The notes: generated by a model from the letters alone, not told the origin. 64,000 nt of DNA from Desulfobacteraceae bacterium CG2_30_51_40 (GCA_001874005.1 MNYJ01000138.1:1-64000), one strand, 5' to 3'. Counted from the first letter of the stretch, positions 54,232-63,650 are shown. Numbers and translations are program-made.

Positions 54232-55815
54232 ATGAATCTTAGCCGTCCAAATTCCAACGAGGCACTTCAGACAAAGAACAGGTCTCGTGACGTCGCCCCC
54301 CAGTCCGGCATCTGCTCCAGATGCATGGACGGGTGCAAAGGTAACTGCGATCTGTTCAACGCCACATTTAGAAGCCGCGAGCTTCTGTATCCGGGTCCGT
54401 TCGGAGAGATATCCGCAGGCGCGGACAAGGACTATCCGGTTGACTATTCCCATCTCAACATCCTTGGCTACGCGATGGGTGCGCACGGGGCGATAGCCGA
54501 TCCTGACTGCGCCACGTTTCCTTCAGTGAGCACTGAGACAACTTATGGCGGGGCACATAAGGTGAAGATGAAGGTCCCCATGTTCACTGGCGCACTCGGC
54601 AGCACCGAAATAGCACGAAAGAACTGGGAGCATTTTGCGGTCGGTGCAGCCATTTCCGGAATCACCCTTGTATGCGGTGAAAACGTGTGCGGAATTGATC
54701 CAAAGCTCAAACTCAACAAAAGCGGCAAGGTTGAAGATTCTCCCGACATGCGGCGGAGGGTGGAAGACTACCGAAAGTACCATGAGGGATACGGGGACCT
54801 CATCGTACAGATGAATGTCGAGGACACAAGATTGGGAGTAGCGGAATACGTCGTAGGAAAGCTGGGCGTGGAGACGGTGGAGCTTAAGTGGGGCCAGGGC
54901 GCCAAGTGCATAGGCGGTGAGATCAAGGTCGGAAGTCTTGAAAGGGCGCTAGAACTCAAGAAGAGAGGCTATATTGTCACCCCCGATCCGGAACTTAAGG
55001 CCAATCAGGAGTCATTTAAAAAGGGTGCCATAAAGGAGTTTGAGAGGCATTCAAGACTTGGTTTTATAGACCAGAACGGTTTCATGAAGGAGGTTGAAAG
55101 GCTCAGGAGACTCGGAGCCAAGAGAGTAACACTCAAGACCGGCGCCTATCCCATGAGGGAGCTTGCCATGGCGATAAGATGGTCTGCCGATGCCAACATA
55201 GATCTTCTCACCATTGACGGAGCTTCCGGAGGAACAGGCATGAGCCCCTGGCGTATGATGAGTGAATGGGGCATACCATCCCTTTACCTCCACTCAATGG
55301 CCTATATGCTTATAGACAGACTGGCCAGAAAAGGGTCATGGGTGCCTGATATAGCCTTCGCCGGCGGCTTCTCGGCGGAAGACCATATTTTCAAGGCACT
55401 GGCCCTTGGCGCTCCGTACTGCAAGGCGGTCTGCATGGGCAGGGCCTTAATGATCCCCGGAATGGTAGGTAAGAACATTGGGCGCTGGATTAACGGCGAG
55501 GACGGCGGTTTGCCCTCAACTGTGAAGAGTTACGGTACGAAGAAAGAGGAGATTTTTGTCTGCTATGAGGAACTGAGGAGCAAGTACGGCAAGGAGGTGG
55601 ACAAATTCCCCCTGGGTGCCGTAGGTATCTACAGCGTTTCTCAGAAACTACAGATAGGGCTTCAGCAGCTTATGGCAGGGGCAAGGAAGTGGCGTGTTGA
55701 CCTTATGACCAGGAAGGACCTCGCAGCCCTTACCGAGGAGGCGGCCAAGGTTACCGGCATTCCCTACATCATGGATACCTACAAAGAAGAGGCCTTAAAG
55801 GTTATAGACGCGTAA
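54232..55815 (+). CDS. FMN-binding glutamate synthase-like protein
   Basis: Corresponds to the synthase (FMN/Fe-S) part of glutamate synthase without the N-terminal amidotransferase. It starts with a cysteine cluster (CSRCMDGCKGNCDLF). The TIM-barrel core follows, with VELKWGQGAKCIGGE, LLTIDGASGGTGMSP and FAGGFSAEDHIFKALALGA for FMN and substrate. The length is 527 residues, the archaeal/anaerobe stand-alone type. The glutaminase and NADPH-oxidising partners are not nearby, so the ammonia and electron sources are unknown. AAAGGAGG precedes the ATG. Regulation by the upstream ANTAR protein is likely. Confidence 0.88.
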   Translation: MNLSRPNSNEALQTKNRSRDVAPQSGICSRCMDGCKGNCDLFNATFRSRELLYPGPFGEISAGADKDYPVDYSHLNILGYAMGAHGAIADPDCATFPSVSTETTYGGAHKVKMKVPMFTGALGSTEIARKNWEHFAVGAAISGITLVCGENVCGIDPKLKLNKSGKVEDSPDMRRRVEDYRKYHEGYGDLIVQMNVEDTRLGVAEYVVGKLGVETVELKWGQGAKCIGGEIKVGSLERALELKKRGYIVTPDPELKANQESFKKGAIKEFERHSRLGFIDQNGFMKEVERLRRLGAKRVTLKTGAYPMRELAMAIRWSADANIDLLTIDGASGGTGMSPWRMMSEWGIPSLYLHSMAYMLIDRLARKGSWVPDIAFAGGFSAEDHIFKALALGAPYCKAVCMGRALMIPGMVGKNIGRWINGEDGGLPSTVKSYGTKKEEIFVCYEELRSKYGKEVDKFPLGAVGIYSVSQKLQIGLQQLMAGARKWRVDLMTRKDLAALTEEAAKVTGIPYIMDTYKEEALKVIDA

Positions 55816-55822
55816 CCAAACG

Positions 55823-55861
55823 TTCATGCCTGGGTGGCATTTTGCCATCCCCGGGCATGAA
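55823..55861 (+). other. Strong hairpin after the glutamate synthase-like gene
   Basis: TTCATGCC and GGCATGAA, with GGGTGGC/GCCATCCC inside, form a long stem around ATTTT. On the plus strand it is followed by A residues, not T, so it is either a Rho-type 3' end or a terminator for the opposite strand. Confidence 0.45.
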
Positions 55862-55869
55862 AAAACATG

Positions 55870-55965
55870 GTTCGTCATTCCGGGCTTGACCCGGAATCCA
55901 TGTCTATATCGCAGAGATGGATTCCGGATAAACCTGCGGCATTCCGGCTGAGCCGGACTCCGGCT
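55870..55965. repeat. CATTCCGG-type repeat array
   Basis: CGTCATTCCGGGCTTGACCC with GGAATCCATG, then ATGGATTCCGGATAAACCTG and GCATTCCGGCTGAGCCGGAC are family units between two convergent genes. Confidence 0.7.
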
Positions 55966-55978
55966 CCAATAACTCGTC

Positions 55979-57277
55979 TTATCTGATCTTTATCCACAGA
56001 AGCCTGGCGGTCACAGCTCCCTCGTTTATCCAACTCGAAGGCATTTCTGCTGAAAGGTAGATGAGGTCACCCTTATTTGCTACATAGGTAGCGTTTCCCA
56101 AGGTAACCTTAATGCTCCCTGATATCACGTACCCCATCTCATCACCCTTGTGCATAAAAAAATGTGACTGCAGGCTTGAGTCGGGAGCGATCTCTATAAG
56201 ATAAGGCTCCGCTCCGGCCTCAAGATCAACGGGGATGAGCAGCCTACCCGTGACCGCTCTTTCAGGCATATTATTGAACTTGATCCTGGAGGCATCTTTT
56301 GCGGGGAATATGAAGCGGTTTTTCTTAGCACCTGTTTCCTGAAAGAATGAGCTTACTTCCACCGAAAGTATTTCGGCCATCTTGAGGAGGGCGGGAAGGG
56401 AGGGATAGATGAGATTTCCTTCAATCTGCGATATGGTGCTGGGCGTAACTCCTACCAGCCTTGCAAGCTCGGTTTGAGAAAAACTCCTCTTTATGCGTAA
56501 CTCCTTCAGCCTTGCCCCCAGATTCCCCCTTGGGCTTCCTTTGCCTTCATCCTCAAAGGTTACTATAAGTCCTTTTGACCAGTAGCTGAAGGGTCTGTTG
56601 AAGGTATCGAGTTCTCTTTTTTCCGCCTTGACAATGCTTAGATAGGTGCTTCCCCGCTTTACCGAGAGGTCTATCACCACCTGTGCTATCTGGTTGATTT
56701 GTGCCTTCAGGCGGGGGCTGTGTGCCCCCTTTTCCAGTATCCAGTAGGCAATCGTATTGAGTTCATAAAGCCTGGGGCAGGAGTGGGCGTAAAAGCTGGC
56801 CATCTTGTCCTCTCCCCCCCACAGCTCCTGCATACCGGTAATGCTCTCGAACACAAAACGCACATCTTGCTTCATTGTGGCGTGGAGATCGTAGAATGCC
56901 TTGGTAAAACTATGTATGTCCTTTGGATCTTCCATGCGGACTATCCTGCAGCCGGTATCGGGCTGAGAATCCTCATAGAACTTGAGAAAGATGTCAGAAC
57001 CTGCCCCTTTGCCGAAGGTAAAACAGTCGAGTATGGTCAGGAGCCGGTCCTCGGCGAGATCCCCCAGTTTATCGAGGAGATTGCGCGGGGAGCGATCAAA
57101 GCTGACATAGATTATGGGCCTTCCCTGAGCGGCTGAGGCCCTTATGAAATTGAGACAAAAGACCGATGCAAGGCTACCTGCGTCGTCATGCCACACTACG
57201 TTGTCCCCTATGAACAGCCCGCCCAGTATCCTGTCAAGATACTCTATCCCGGTGCCTATCCTGTTTTTTCCCTGCAT
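55979..57277 (-). CDS. Regulator: degenerate KaiC-like domain + XRE HTH + cupin
   Basis: Residues 1-235 resemble a KaiC/RadA-type ATPase (RIGTGIEYLDRILGGLFIGD, then FVFESITGMQELW in the Walker-B place), but the segment that should be the G-x-x-G-x-G-K-T loop reads VWHDDAGSLASV, so ATP binding is unlikely. An XRE helix-turn-helix follows (LKELRIKRSFSQTELARLVG), then a cupin (SHFFMHKGDEMGYVISG). The architecture suggests a ligand-sensing DNA-binding regulator of the adjacent transport/acyl-CoA operon. ATG 57277 fits the KaiC start; the track start, ATG 57322, adds 15 residues. It lies 58 bases after a terminator, so its promoter is unclear. Confidence 0.8.
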   Translation of the reverse strand: MQGKNRIGTGIEYLDRILGGLFIGDNVVWHDDAGSLASVFCLNFIRASAAQGRPIIYVSFDRSPRNLLDKLGDLAEDRLLTILDCFTFGKGAGSDIFLKFYEDSQPDTGCRIVRMEDPKDIHSFTKAFYDLHATMKQDVRFVFESITGMQELWGGEDKMASFYAHSCPRLYELNTIAYWILEKGAHSPRLKAQINQIAQVVIDLSVKRGSTYLSIVKAEKRELDTFNRPFSYWSKGLIVTFEDEGKGSPRGNLGARLKELRIKRSFSQTELARLVGVTPSTISQIEGNLIYPSLPALLKMAEILSVEVSSFFQETGAKKNRFIFPAKDASRIKFNNMPERAVTGRLLIPVDLEAGAEPYLIEIAPDSSLQSHFFMHKGDEMGYVISGSIKVTLGNATYVANKGDLIYLSAEMPSSWINEGAVTARLLWIKIR

Positions 57278-57335
57278 AACTTTTTCTCGAAAGCTGAGCC
57301 TGCTTGCCGCTTGAGGAGACATGAATCTTCAATAC

Positions 57336-57363
57336 ACAAAAAACCCCTTTTGAGGGGCTTTTT
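57336..57363 (-). terminator. Intrinsic terminator, probably bidirectional
   Basis: AAAAAGCCCC TCAAAA GGGGTTTTTT on the minus strand, with A and T tracts on both sides. It ends the lipoprotein transcript 14 bases after its stop and separates it from the KaiC-like regulator. Confidence 0.82.
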
Positions 57364-57377
57364 GCTTCTCAAATTTA

Positions 57378-57935
57378 TTATTTTTTGACTATCTTGCCTG
57401 CGAGTCCGCCCAACCAGTCCTTTATCGAATCCCCGACAGAGGGGCCCTTTATACAAAACGGAGTTTCAGCCTTGAGATTGCTTTCCATGCTTACGGCCCT
57501 GGCAGTATAGGTCCCGGCAGGTATAGGTGGCTTGCTGACGATTACTATGTTTTCCATCTTCGCATTGGAGCCCATGTCGGCCCTCAAAAGCTCGGTGATC
57601 TTAGAAAGCGTAGGAACGCCGGCTACAAATCCACCGGCCTGGTCAACCTCTGCGTCGGCAAGGGCGATATCCATCTTCTGTCCCCCCTTTTCAACACCCA
57701 GAAGGCTTACAAAGACGGAGTCTCCCGGTTTGAATCCCTTGCCTTTGAAGATGATGGGCTTTTTAAGCAGGTTTGCCACTCCCAGGGTTATGGTATCCGG
57801 CTCTACGATCAACTGCGGCCCGGTAATTTTTGCGTCAAATTCCTTAGGGGCTGATGCGCAGCCGAAGACAAAGAAAAGCATCACCGAACTGATGATCAGA
57901 GATAATCCTTTTATTCCGAATAGATTTGCATTCAT
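57378..57935 (-). CDS. Putative lipoprotein
   Basis: A 185-residue exported protein. The signal peptide ends in a lipobox (MLFFVFGCAS), so it should be processed by Lgt and signal peptidase II. The mature part has beta-rich segments (ITGPQLIVEPDTITLGVANL, IIFKGKGFKPGDSVFVSLLG, GTYTARAVSMES) resembling an immunoglobulin-like or IPT fold, and a C-terminal helix KIVKK. No enzymatic motif. I chose ATG 57935 (AGAGGA upstream). It lies downstream of the livK-type gene on the same strand. Confidence 0.75.
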   Translation of the reverse strand: MNANLFGIKGLSLIISSVMLFFVFGCASAPKEFDAKITGPQLIVEPDTITLGVANLLKKPIIFKGKGFKPGDSVFVSLLGVEKGGQKMDIALADAEVDQAGGFVAGVPTLSKITELLRADMGSNAKMENIVIVSKPPIPAGTYTARAVSMESNLKAETPFCIKGPSVGDSIKDWLGGLAGKIVKK

Positions 57936-57949
57936 GTCAGTCCTCTCTA

Positions 57950-58050
57950 ACTGCCATGCCCTTGCAGGGCACAACGAAGTATGAAAATCACCCCCACCCC
58001 TCCCTCCCCCGTCGAGGGGGAGGAGGAAAGGGAAGGGCCATTTTCATATA
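57950..58050. repeat. C/G-rich palindromic repeat, complete copy
   Basis: GCCATGCCCTTGCAGGGCAC, GTATGAAAATCACCCCCACC, CCCCCGTCGAGGGGGAGGAG and GGGCCATTTTCATATAAA. This is one of the cleanest members, placed between the livK-type and lipoprotein genes. Confidence 0.72.
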
Positions 58051-58080
58051 AAATTGCTGTGTGACACGAGTCTTCCAATT

Positions 58081-59286
58081 TCACAGACGCCCGAGTTTCT
58101 TCAGGACGGCTTTTAGATCAACATCCGATTCCATCCAGTCCATAACCTTCACTGGCTTACCTCCCTCTGTTACCTTGGCCAAAAACGATGATCTTGCTCC
58201 CTGCCTCTGTCCCGGCCCATAGGTAAGTTTAGGCCCTATTCCCTGAAAATCCTTGAGTGTTTCCATTGCGTCAACAAAGGTTTCGGCGGTCAGATTCCTG
58301 CCTGCCTTCTTGATGGCCTCGACCATTGGCTCGGCAAAGAGGAATCCGGCATAGAAGAAGATGCCCCATCTATCCTGTGCCGCGAATTTCTCCTGGGCCT
58401 TCTTATACTTGAGCATCAAGGGATGTGGTGAATCTATGAGCTCGCCGAAGGAGGTATAGATTACGTCCTTAAAAAGCCCCTTGGTGATCTTGTACATGAT
58501 GTCCGTGTCGCTTAAGGTGCTCGTAGTCATCCATTGAGGCTTGAATCCGAGCTTGGCGGCGGTTCCCAGGATGATGGCCCCATGTTTGGGAAGGACCCAC
58601 ATAATGACGACATCGGGCTCTGCTGCCTTGAGCTTCATACAGTGTGAACTCAAATCCGTATCGAGAGGTTCCGCTGATACGGCCGCAACAAGCTTCATCC
58701 CGAGCTTTTCAAGGGCGTATTCAGCCCCTGCAAGTCCTTCCTTGCCGTAATCGTCATTCTGGTAAAAGAAGGCTATCCTCTTCTTCCCCATGGTCTTGAC
58801 TGCGTAGTTGACAAGTATGGCAGCCTCGTCAATATAAAGGGGATAATCGGCAAAAAGATACCTTGTAGGAGGGTATCCCCAGTGGCTTGATCCTGTCGCA
58901 GGCCCGACCCACGGAACCTTGTTGGTTTCGAGATACTTCTTTACAGCCATTCCAGGCGCCGTCCCTACTCCGCTTGCAAAGGCAAAGACCTGCTTGTCTT
59001 CCAGCAATTCTTTGGCAATGGCCTTGGTCCTGGGCGGCATGTAGCCGTCGTCCCTGAGATAGTATGTTATCTTACGGCCGTGTATGCCGCCTTCGTCATT
59101 AATCATGTCAAAGTAACATCCGGTGCCCCTTGCCACAGCTCCCCAGAGGGCGGCAGGTCCTGTCTGGGGACCCCATTGTCCAATACGGATCTCAGTGTCG
59201 GTAACTCCCCTTTCAGCGCATACAAGGGGCGCAGCACCCAACAGGAGAACCATTACACACAAAACCATCAAAGAATACCTTTTCAT
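58081..59286 (-). CDS. ABC transporter substrate-binding protein, branched-chain amino-acid type
   Basis: A periplasmic binding protein of 401 residues in the LivK/Leu-Ile-Val family. It has a signal peptide (YSLMVLCVMVLLLGAAPLVC, ending CAE), then GVTDTEIRIGQWGPQTGPAA and the Rossmann-like two-lobe fold (KRIAFFYQNDDYGKEGLAGA). The ligand may be a short-chain acid or amino acid and is not resolved. GGAGGG lies before the ATG. It is the last transporter gene of the liv operon, behind the acyl-CoA synthetase. Confidence 0.9.
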   Translation of the reverse strand: MKRYSLMVLCVMVLLLGAAPLVCAERGVTDTEIRIGQWGPQTGPAALWGAVARGTGCYFDMINDEGGIHGRKITYYLRDDGYMPPRTKAIAKELLEDKQVFAFASGVGTAPGMAVKKYLETNKVPWVGPATGSSHWGYPPTRYLFADYPLYIDEAAILVNYAVKTMGKKRIAFFYQNDDYGKEGLAGAEYALEKLGMKLVAAVSAEPLDTDLSSHCMKLKAAEPDVVIMWVLPKHGAIILGTAAKLGFKPQWMTTSTLSDTDIMYKITKGLFKDVIYTSFGELIDSPHPLMLKYKKAQEKFAAQDRWGIFFYAGFLFAEPMVEAIKKAGRNLTAETFVDAMETLKDFQGIGPKLTYGPGQRQGARSSFLAKVTEGGKPVKVMDWMESDVDLKAVLKKLGRL

Positions 59287-59347
59287 CCTCTTTTCCCTCC
59301 ATGCCAGTAAGATAAAATTAAAAAAATCAAAATTCTAAACGCCTTTC

Positions 59348-61156
59348 CTACCGCTTATACATTGACTCAATGAGATCCTTGAAGGCCTCGTTTACGTATT
59401 TTCTCTTGACCTTCATGGTCGGAGTTACCTCTCCGTCCTCCTCATAGAGTTTCTTGGGAATGATCTTGAATTTCTTGATCTGTTCAACCCGAGAGAGGGT
59501 TTCGTTTACTGCTTCCACCTCTTTCTGAATCAGCTCGATTATCCCAGAGTTCTGTGTGAGATCCTTATAGGTTGAAAACTGCACCTTATGGTCCTGCGCA
59601 TACTTTACGACATTGTCTTCATCAATAGCAATCAGCGCGCTTATGAACTTCCTCTTATCCCCTATCACGATTGCATCGTTTATGTAGGGGCTGAACTTGA
59701 GCTTGTTTTCTATGTACTGGGGGGTGATGTTTTTTCCACCCGCCGTTACTATGATATCCTTTTTTCGGTCCGTGATCTTTAGGTGGCCGTCATCATCTAT
59801 AATCCCTACGTCACCGGAGCATAGCCATCCGTCCTTGAGAGTCTCTGCGGTAGAATCCGGATTCTTGTAGTAGCCCTTGAAGACTCCGTCCGACTTAACA
59901 AGTATCTCTCCGTCATCGGCTATCTTTATCTCAGTTCCTGTAAGGGGCGGGCCCACTGTTCCAAGCTTAACCATACCGACCCTTGAGGCACAGGTTACTC
60001 CCGTTCCCTCGGTCTGACCGTATCCCTCGATTAGATTTACTCCAATAGACTGGAAGAATAAAAGCACATCAGGGCTAATAGGGGCTGCTCCTGAATATGC
60101 TACTCTAAGTCTCTCAAAACCCAGACGCTCCTTTAGCTTTCTAAATACGGTAAGATAGGCCAACTGATAAAGCGTCTCAAGATATGCCGGCACATTCTTA
60201 TAACTCATTTTAAGAGTGGCCCTCTGCTTGCCGATTTTGAGCGCCAGGCCGAAGAGGATCTTCTTGAACCAGGTCGCATCCGACATCTTTATGAACACGC
60301 TTGAAAGGTACTTCTCCCATATCCTTGGCACTGCATAGCCAACAGTAGGAGAAATCTCGCGCATATTGTCCGTAACGGTATCGAGGTTCTCTATGAAATT
60401 GACCGTATATGCATGGGTTATATGGACAAAGACGGAAAAAAGCCTTTCAAAGATATGGCAGAGAGGCAGAAAACTCATCACCTCATCCGTATCGTAAATC
60501 CGGTTGTCGGTTGTTACGGCCTTCGCCATCCATGTAACGTTTCTGTGTGTGAGCATGGCCCCCTTGGGCGGGCCTGTGGTTCCGGACGTATAGATTAGAA
60601 CAGACAGGTCATCGGGGGTAATATCCTTTGCCCTATCCTCGACAATCGAGGGGTTTTTGGAAAGTATCTCTTTCCCGGTATCAAGAAGTTCTTCGAAGGT
60701 CATGACCATAGGATCATTGAAATGCCTCAATCCTTCAAGATCCCAGACTATTACCTTCTTAAGCATTGGGACATTGTCCCTGAACTGGAACCACTTGTCG
60801 AGCTGCTCTTCGTTCTCCACAAAAAAGAACCTGGACTCGGAATTCTGGATTACATATTCCGCCTGGGGCCAGGCATTGGTGGAATAAACTCCCACTGCAA
60901 CGCCCCCTGAACACTGCACTCCCATGTCGGCGATGACCCACTCGGGGCAGTTATCCCCTATGATGGAAACGCATTCGCCTTTGTTGAGGCCCATTGAGAT
61001 CAGGGCTGCTCCCACCTGCGAGGAAAGCCTGTAGTATTCGTTCCAGGATATGTCGTGCCAAAGGCCGAATTCCTTCTTGCGCATGGCGACCCTTTCGCCG
61101 TATTTTTCTGCGGTGCGCTTGAAGATTGCCGGAACAGTGCCGATAACTTCATTCAT
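59348..61156 (-). CDS. Long-chain acyl-CoA synthetase (AMP-forming)
   Basis: A 602-residue adenylate-forming enzyme. It has the P-loop LIYTSGTTGPPKGAMLTHRN, A5/A8-like IEGYGQTEGTGV and the catalytic lysine near the C-terminus in ITDRKKDIIVTAGGKNI. The size and the FERLFSVFVH-type linker match the FadD15/LACS group. Embedded between livF and livK, as in many Deltaproteobacteria, it may activate the imported acid. Fatty or aromatic substrate preference is not settled. Confidence 0.92.
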   Translation of the reverse strand: MNEVIGTVPAIFKRTAEKYGERVAMRKKEFGLWHDISWNEYYRLSSQVGAALISMGLNKGECVSIIGDNCPEWVIADMGVQCSGGVAVGVYSTNAWPQAEYVIQNSESRFFFVENEEQLDKWFQFRDNVPMLKKVIVWDLEGLRHFNDPMVMTFEELLDTGKEILSKNPSIVEDRAKDITPDDLSVLIYTSGTTGPPKGAMLTHRNVTWMAKAVTTDNRIYDTDEVMSFLPLCHIFERLFSVFVHITHAYTVNFIENLDTVTDNMREISPTVGYAVPRIWEKYLSSVFIKMSDATWFKKILFGLALKIGKQRATLKMSYKNVPAYLETLYQLAYLTVFRKLKERLGFERLRVAYSGAAPISPDVLLFFQSIGVNLIEGYGQTEGTGVTCASRVGMVKLGTVGPPLTGTEIKIADDGEILVKSDGVFKGYYKNPDSTAETLKDGWLCSGDVGIIDDDGHLKITDRKKDIIVTAGGKNITPQYIENKLKFSPYINDAIVIGDKRKFISALIAIDEDNVVKYAQDHKVQFSTYKDLTQNSGIIELIQKEVEAVNETLSRVEQIKKFKIIPKKLYEEDGEVTPTMKVKRKYVNEAFKDLIESMYKR

Positions 61157-61193
61157 AAGGGGAAGACTCCATATTCAAACAGTCATAAGGCGA

Positions 61194-61970
61194 TTAACGC
61201 CAACGTTTCTTTCTCTTCCATCTCTGGAATCCCTTTGCGGATTCCTCCGAGCGGACACCCATGTAGAACTCCTGTACATCCTTATCCTGCATAAGGTCGC
61301 TTGATTTTCCCTTCATAACGAATCTTCCGTTTTCAAGAATCAGCCCTACATGGGATATGCTTAGAGCCATTCGGGCGTTCTGCTCAACCAGAAGAAGGGT
61401 CACGCCTCTTTTGGATATCTCTACGATGATCTTGAATATCTCCTTGACAAGAAGGGGAGAAAGACCAAGGGATGGTTCATCCAGGAAAAGGAGCTTCGGC
61501 CCGTTCATCAGAGCCCTTCCGATGGCGAGCATCTGCTGCTCTCCTCCTGAGAGGGTCCCGGCCCATTGGCTCTCTCTCTGCTTAAGTATTGGAAAGTAAA
61601 CGTATATTTTCTCAAAATCAGCCTTGATCCCTGCCCGGTCTCTGCGTATATATGCCCCCATGAGGAGGTTTTCCTTGACTGTCAGTTCGTCAAAGACCTC
61701 GCGGCCCTCAGGCACATAAGAAAGACCCATACGAACTATAACCTCCGGGTCCTTGCCGTCTATCCGCCGGCCCATAAACTCAATGGTCCCTTTGTCCGGC
61801 TGGTCATCCAGGAGTCCCATGACGGTCTTTAGTATCGTGGATTTACCGGCCCCGTTGTTTCCCAGGACTGCTGTGATGGTGTTTTCCTCCACGGAAAGAG
61901 ATACACCCCTCAAGGCATAGATAAGACGATAAAATGTCTCGATATTTTTAATTTCAAGAAGCGTTGCCAA
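61194..61970 (-). CDS. livF: Branched-chain amino-acid-type ABC transporter ATPase LivF
   Basis: It has Walker A LGNNGAGKSTI, LSGGEQQMLAIGRAL and Walker B LLFLDEPSLG. It forms the ATPase heterodimer with LivG. I chose TTG 61970 (AGGAAG upstream), giving 258 residues; it overlaps the livG stop by 17 bases, and the track start 12 codons upstream is inside livG. Confidence 0.95.
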   Translation of the reverse strand: MATLLEIKNIETFYRLIYALRGVSLSVEENTITAVLGNNGAGKSTILKTVMGLLDDQPDKGTIEFMGRRIDGKDPEVIVRMGLSYVPEGREVFDELTVKENLLMGAYIRRDRAGIKADFEKIYVYFPILKQRESQWAGTLSGGEQQMLAIGRALMNGPKLLFLDEPSLGLSPLLVKEIFKIIVEISKRGVTLLLVEQNARMALSISHVGLILENGRFVMKGKSSDLMQDKDVQEFYMGVRSEESAKGFQRWKRKKRWR

Positions 61971-62751
61971 TGGTTTCTTCCTCTCCAAGGTAGGCTTTAA
62001 GCACATCAGGATGCCTTTGCACGACGTCCGGAACGCCCTCGATAATGGGCCTCCCGAAGTTTATGGCAAGAACGCGATCTGAAATGTCCATGACCATCTT
62101 CATATCGTGTTCTATAAGGAGTATGGTTACCCCCAGTTCATCCTGAATGTCTTTTATCCAGAAAACCAGGTCCTGTTTCTCTTCTGAATTCATCCCGGCG
62201 GAAGGCTCATCCAGCAGGAGGAGCTTTGGTTCAAGGGCAAGTGCCCTTCCGAGTTCAACGAGTTTCTGCGTTCCGTAGGGAAGGCTCCCCACGAATTGAT
62301 TACGGGCCGATTGGAGATCAAGCAGATCAATAATCTTTTCAACATATTCGCGATGCCTTATCTCCTCTTTTGCTGCCCTGGAGCCCCTCCGGAAAAAAGT
62401 GGCCCCGCTTAAGACGCCTGTCTTCATGTGTATGTGGCGACCAAGCATGAGGTTTTCCATGGTGGTCATACGGGAGAAGAGTTCTATGTTTTGAAAGGTC
62501 CTTGCAATCCCCTTTGTGGCTATCCTGTGGGGTTTCAGACCCGTGATGTCTTCTCCCTGAAAAATGATGCTTCCGCTGCTCGGCTTGTAAAGGCCGCTGA
62601 TGCAGTTGAAGATGGTTGTCTTGCCCGCACCGTTGGGTCCGATAATGGAAAAGATAAAGCCTTTACTGACGGAAAAACTTACATGGTCCACCGCCATTAG
62701 GCCGCCGAAACTGATACAAAGATTCTCTACCGAAAAGAAGGCTTCGTTCAT
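61954..62751 (-). CDS. livG: Branched-chain amino-acid-type ABC transporter ATPase LivG
   Basis: Walker A IGPNGAGKTTIFN, Walker B KLLLLDEPSAGMNSEE and the LivG-typical GLMAVDHVSF and IARTFQNIELF are visible. The signature motif is degenerate: LPYGTQKLVELGRAL is the usual LivG form of LSGGQ. The length is 265 residues. It overlaps livF. Confidence 0.95.
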   Translation of the reverse strand: MNEAFFSVENLCISFGGLMAVDHVSFSVSKGFIFSIIGPNGAGKTTIFNCISGLYKPSSGSIIFQGEDITGLKPHRIATKGIARTFQNIELFSRMTTMENLMLGRHIHMKTGVLSGATFFRRGSRAAKEEIRHREYVEKIIDLLDLQSARNQFVGSLPYGTQKLVELGRALALEPKLLLLDEPSAGMNSEEKQDLVFWIKDIQDELGVTILLIEHDMKMVMDISDRVLAINFGRPIIEGVPDVVQRHPDVLKAYLGEEETIGNAS

Positions 62752-62777
62752 TGCAGATCTAAAAACCGCCTCTCATT

Positions 62778-63650
62778 TTATACTTTCCTTACGTAATGTT
62801 TTGCAAAAAGGCCGCTGGGCCTGAAACAGAGCACGAGGACAATTATTCCGAAGGCTACTATGGATTTGAACTCAAGTGACACATAGCCGCCGAAGAGGTT
62901 CTCTATTATACCCAGCATATATCCTCCCAGGGCGGCACCCACCAGCGTAGTCATTCCGCCGAGCACAGCGGAGGCGAACCCCTTCAGAAGCGGCTCAAGC
63001 ATCAGATTGGGATCGAGGGTCGCGACCGGGGCGAGAAGCATACCGGCCATTGCTCCGATAGTTGAACTCATGGCCCATGTTACGGATAGTATCCTGTTTA
63101 CCCTTATGCCGTTGATCCTGGCCGCCATAGGGTTCTGCTGGGTGGCCTTCATGGCGATTCCAACTTTTGTGTATCTGAAGAATAGAAAAAGCAGCACCAT
63201 CAAGACCAGGGCTACAAGAAGCGTGGCGAGATTAAGATAGCTTATTACGGCCGGTCCGATGTTGACCAGATCAAAATCCGACACTGGAAAGGAGAGGTCT
63301 CTTTGATCGGCGCCCCACTTCCAGCTTGCGACACCGTAGAGGATCATTTCAAAGCCCAGGGTTATCAGGATAAGGCTCAGGATGTTAGGGTCCTTTGCCC
63401 TCCTGAGGAATACGAACTCAAGAAATACTCCCAGCAAGGCTGCGAAGACCAGTGCCCCTAAGAAAGACACAAAAAAGGAGTGGCCATAGGTGTCCAGGAG
63501 CATAAAGGCCACAAAGGTTGAAAGCATGGCCATCTCGCCTTGTCCGAAGTTGGGGACCTCGGAGGTCTTATAGATGATAACCATGGCCAGGGCAATGAGG
63601 GCGTACAGGCTCCCGAAGGCAATACCACTCAACAGCAATTGAAGAAACAT
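62778..63650 (-). CDS. livH: Branched-chain amino-acid-type ABC transporter permease LivH
   Basis: A 290-residue permease with about eight hydrophobic segments. It starts FLQLLLSGIAFGSLYALIAL, typical for LivH, and has the EAA-like loop in NGIRVNRILSVTWAMS. AGGAGC precedes the ATG. livM follows upstream on the same strand. Confidence 0.94.
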   Translation of the reverse strand: MFLQLLLSGIAFGSLYALIALAMVIIYKTSEVPNFGQGEMAMLSTFVAFMLLDTYGHSFFVSFLGALVFAALLGVFLEFVFLRRAKDPNILSLILITLGFEMILYGVASWKWGADQRDLSFPVSDFDLVNIGPAVISYLNLATLLVALVLMVLLFLFFRYTKVGIAMKATQQNPMAARINGIRVNRILSVTWAMSSTIGAMAGMLLAPVATLDPNLMLEPLLKGFASAVLGGMTTLVGAALGGYMLGIIENLFGGYVSLEFKSIVAFGIIVLVLCFRPSGLFAKHYVRKV

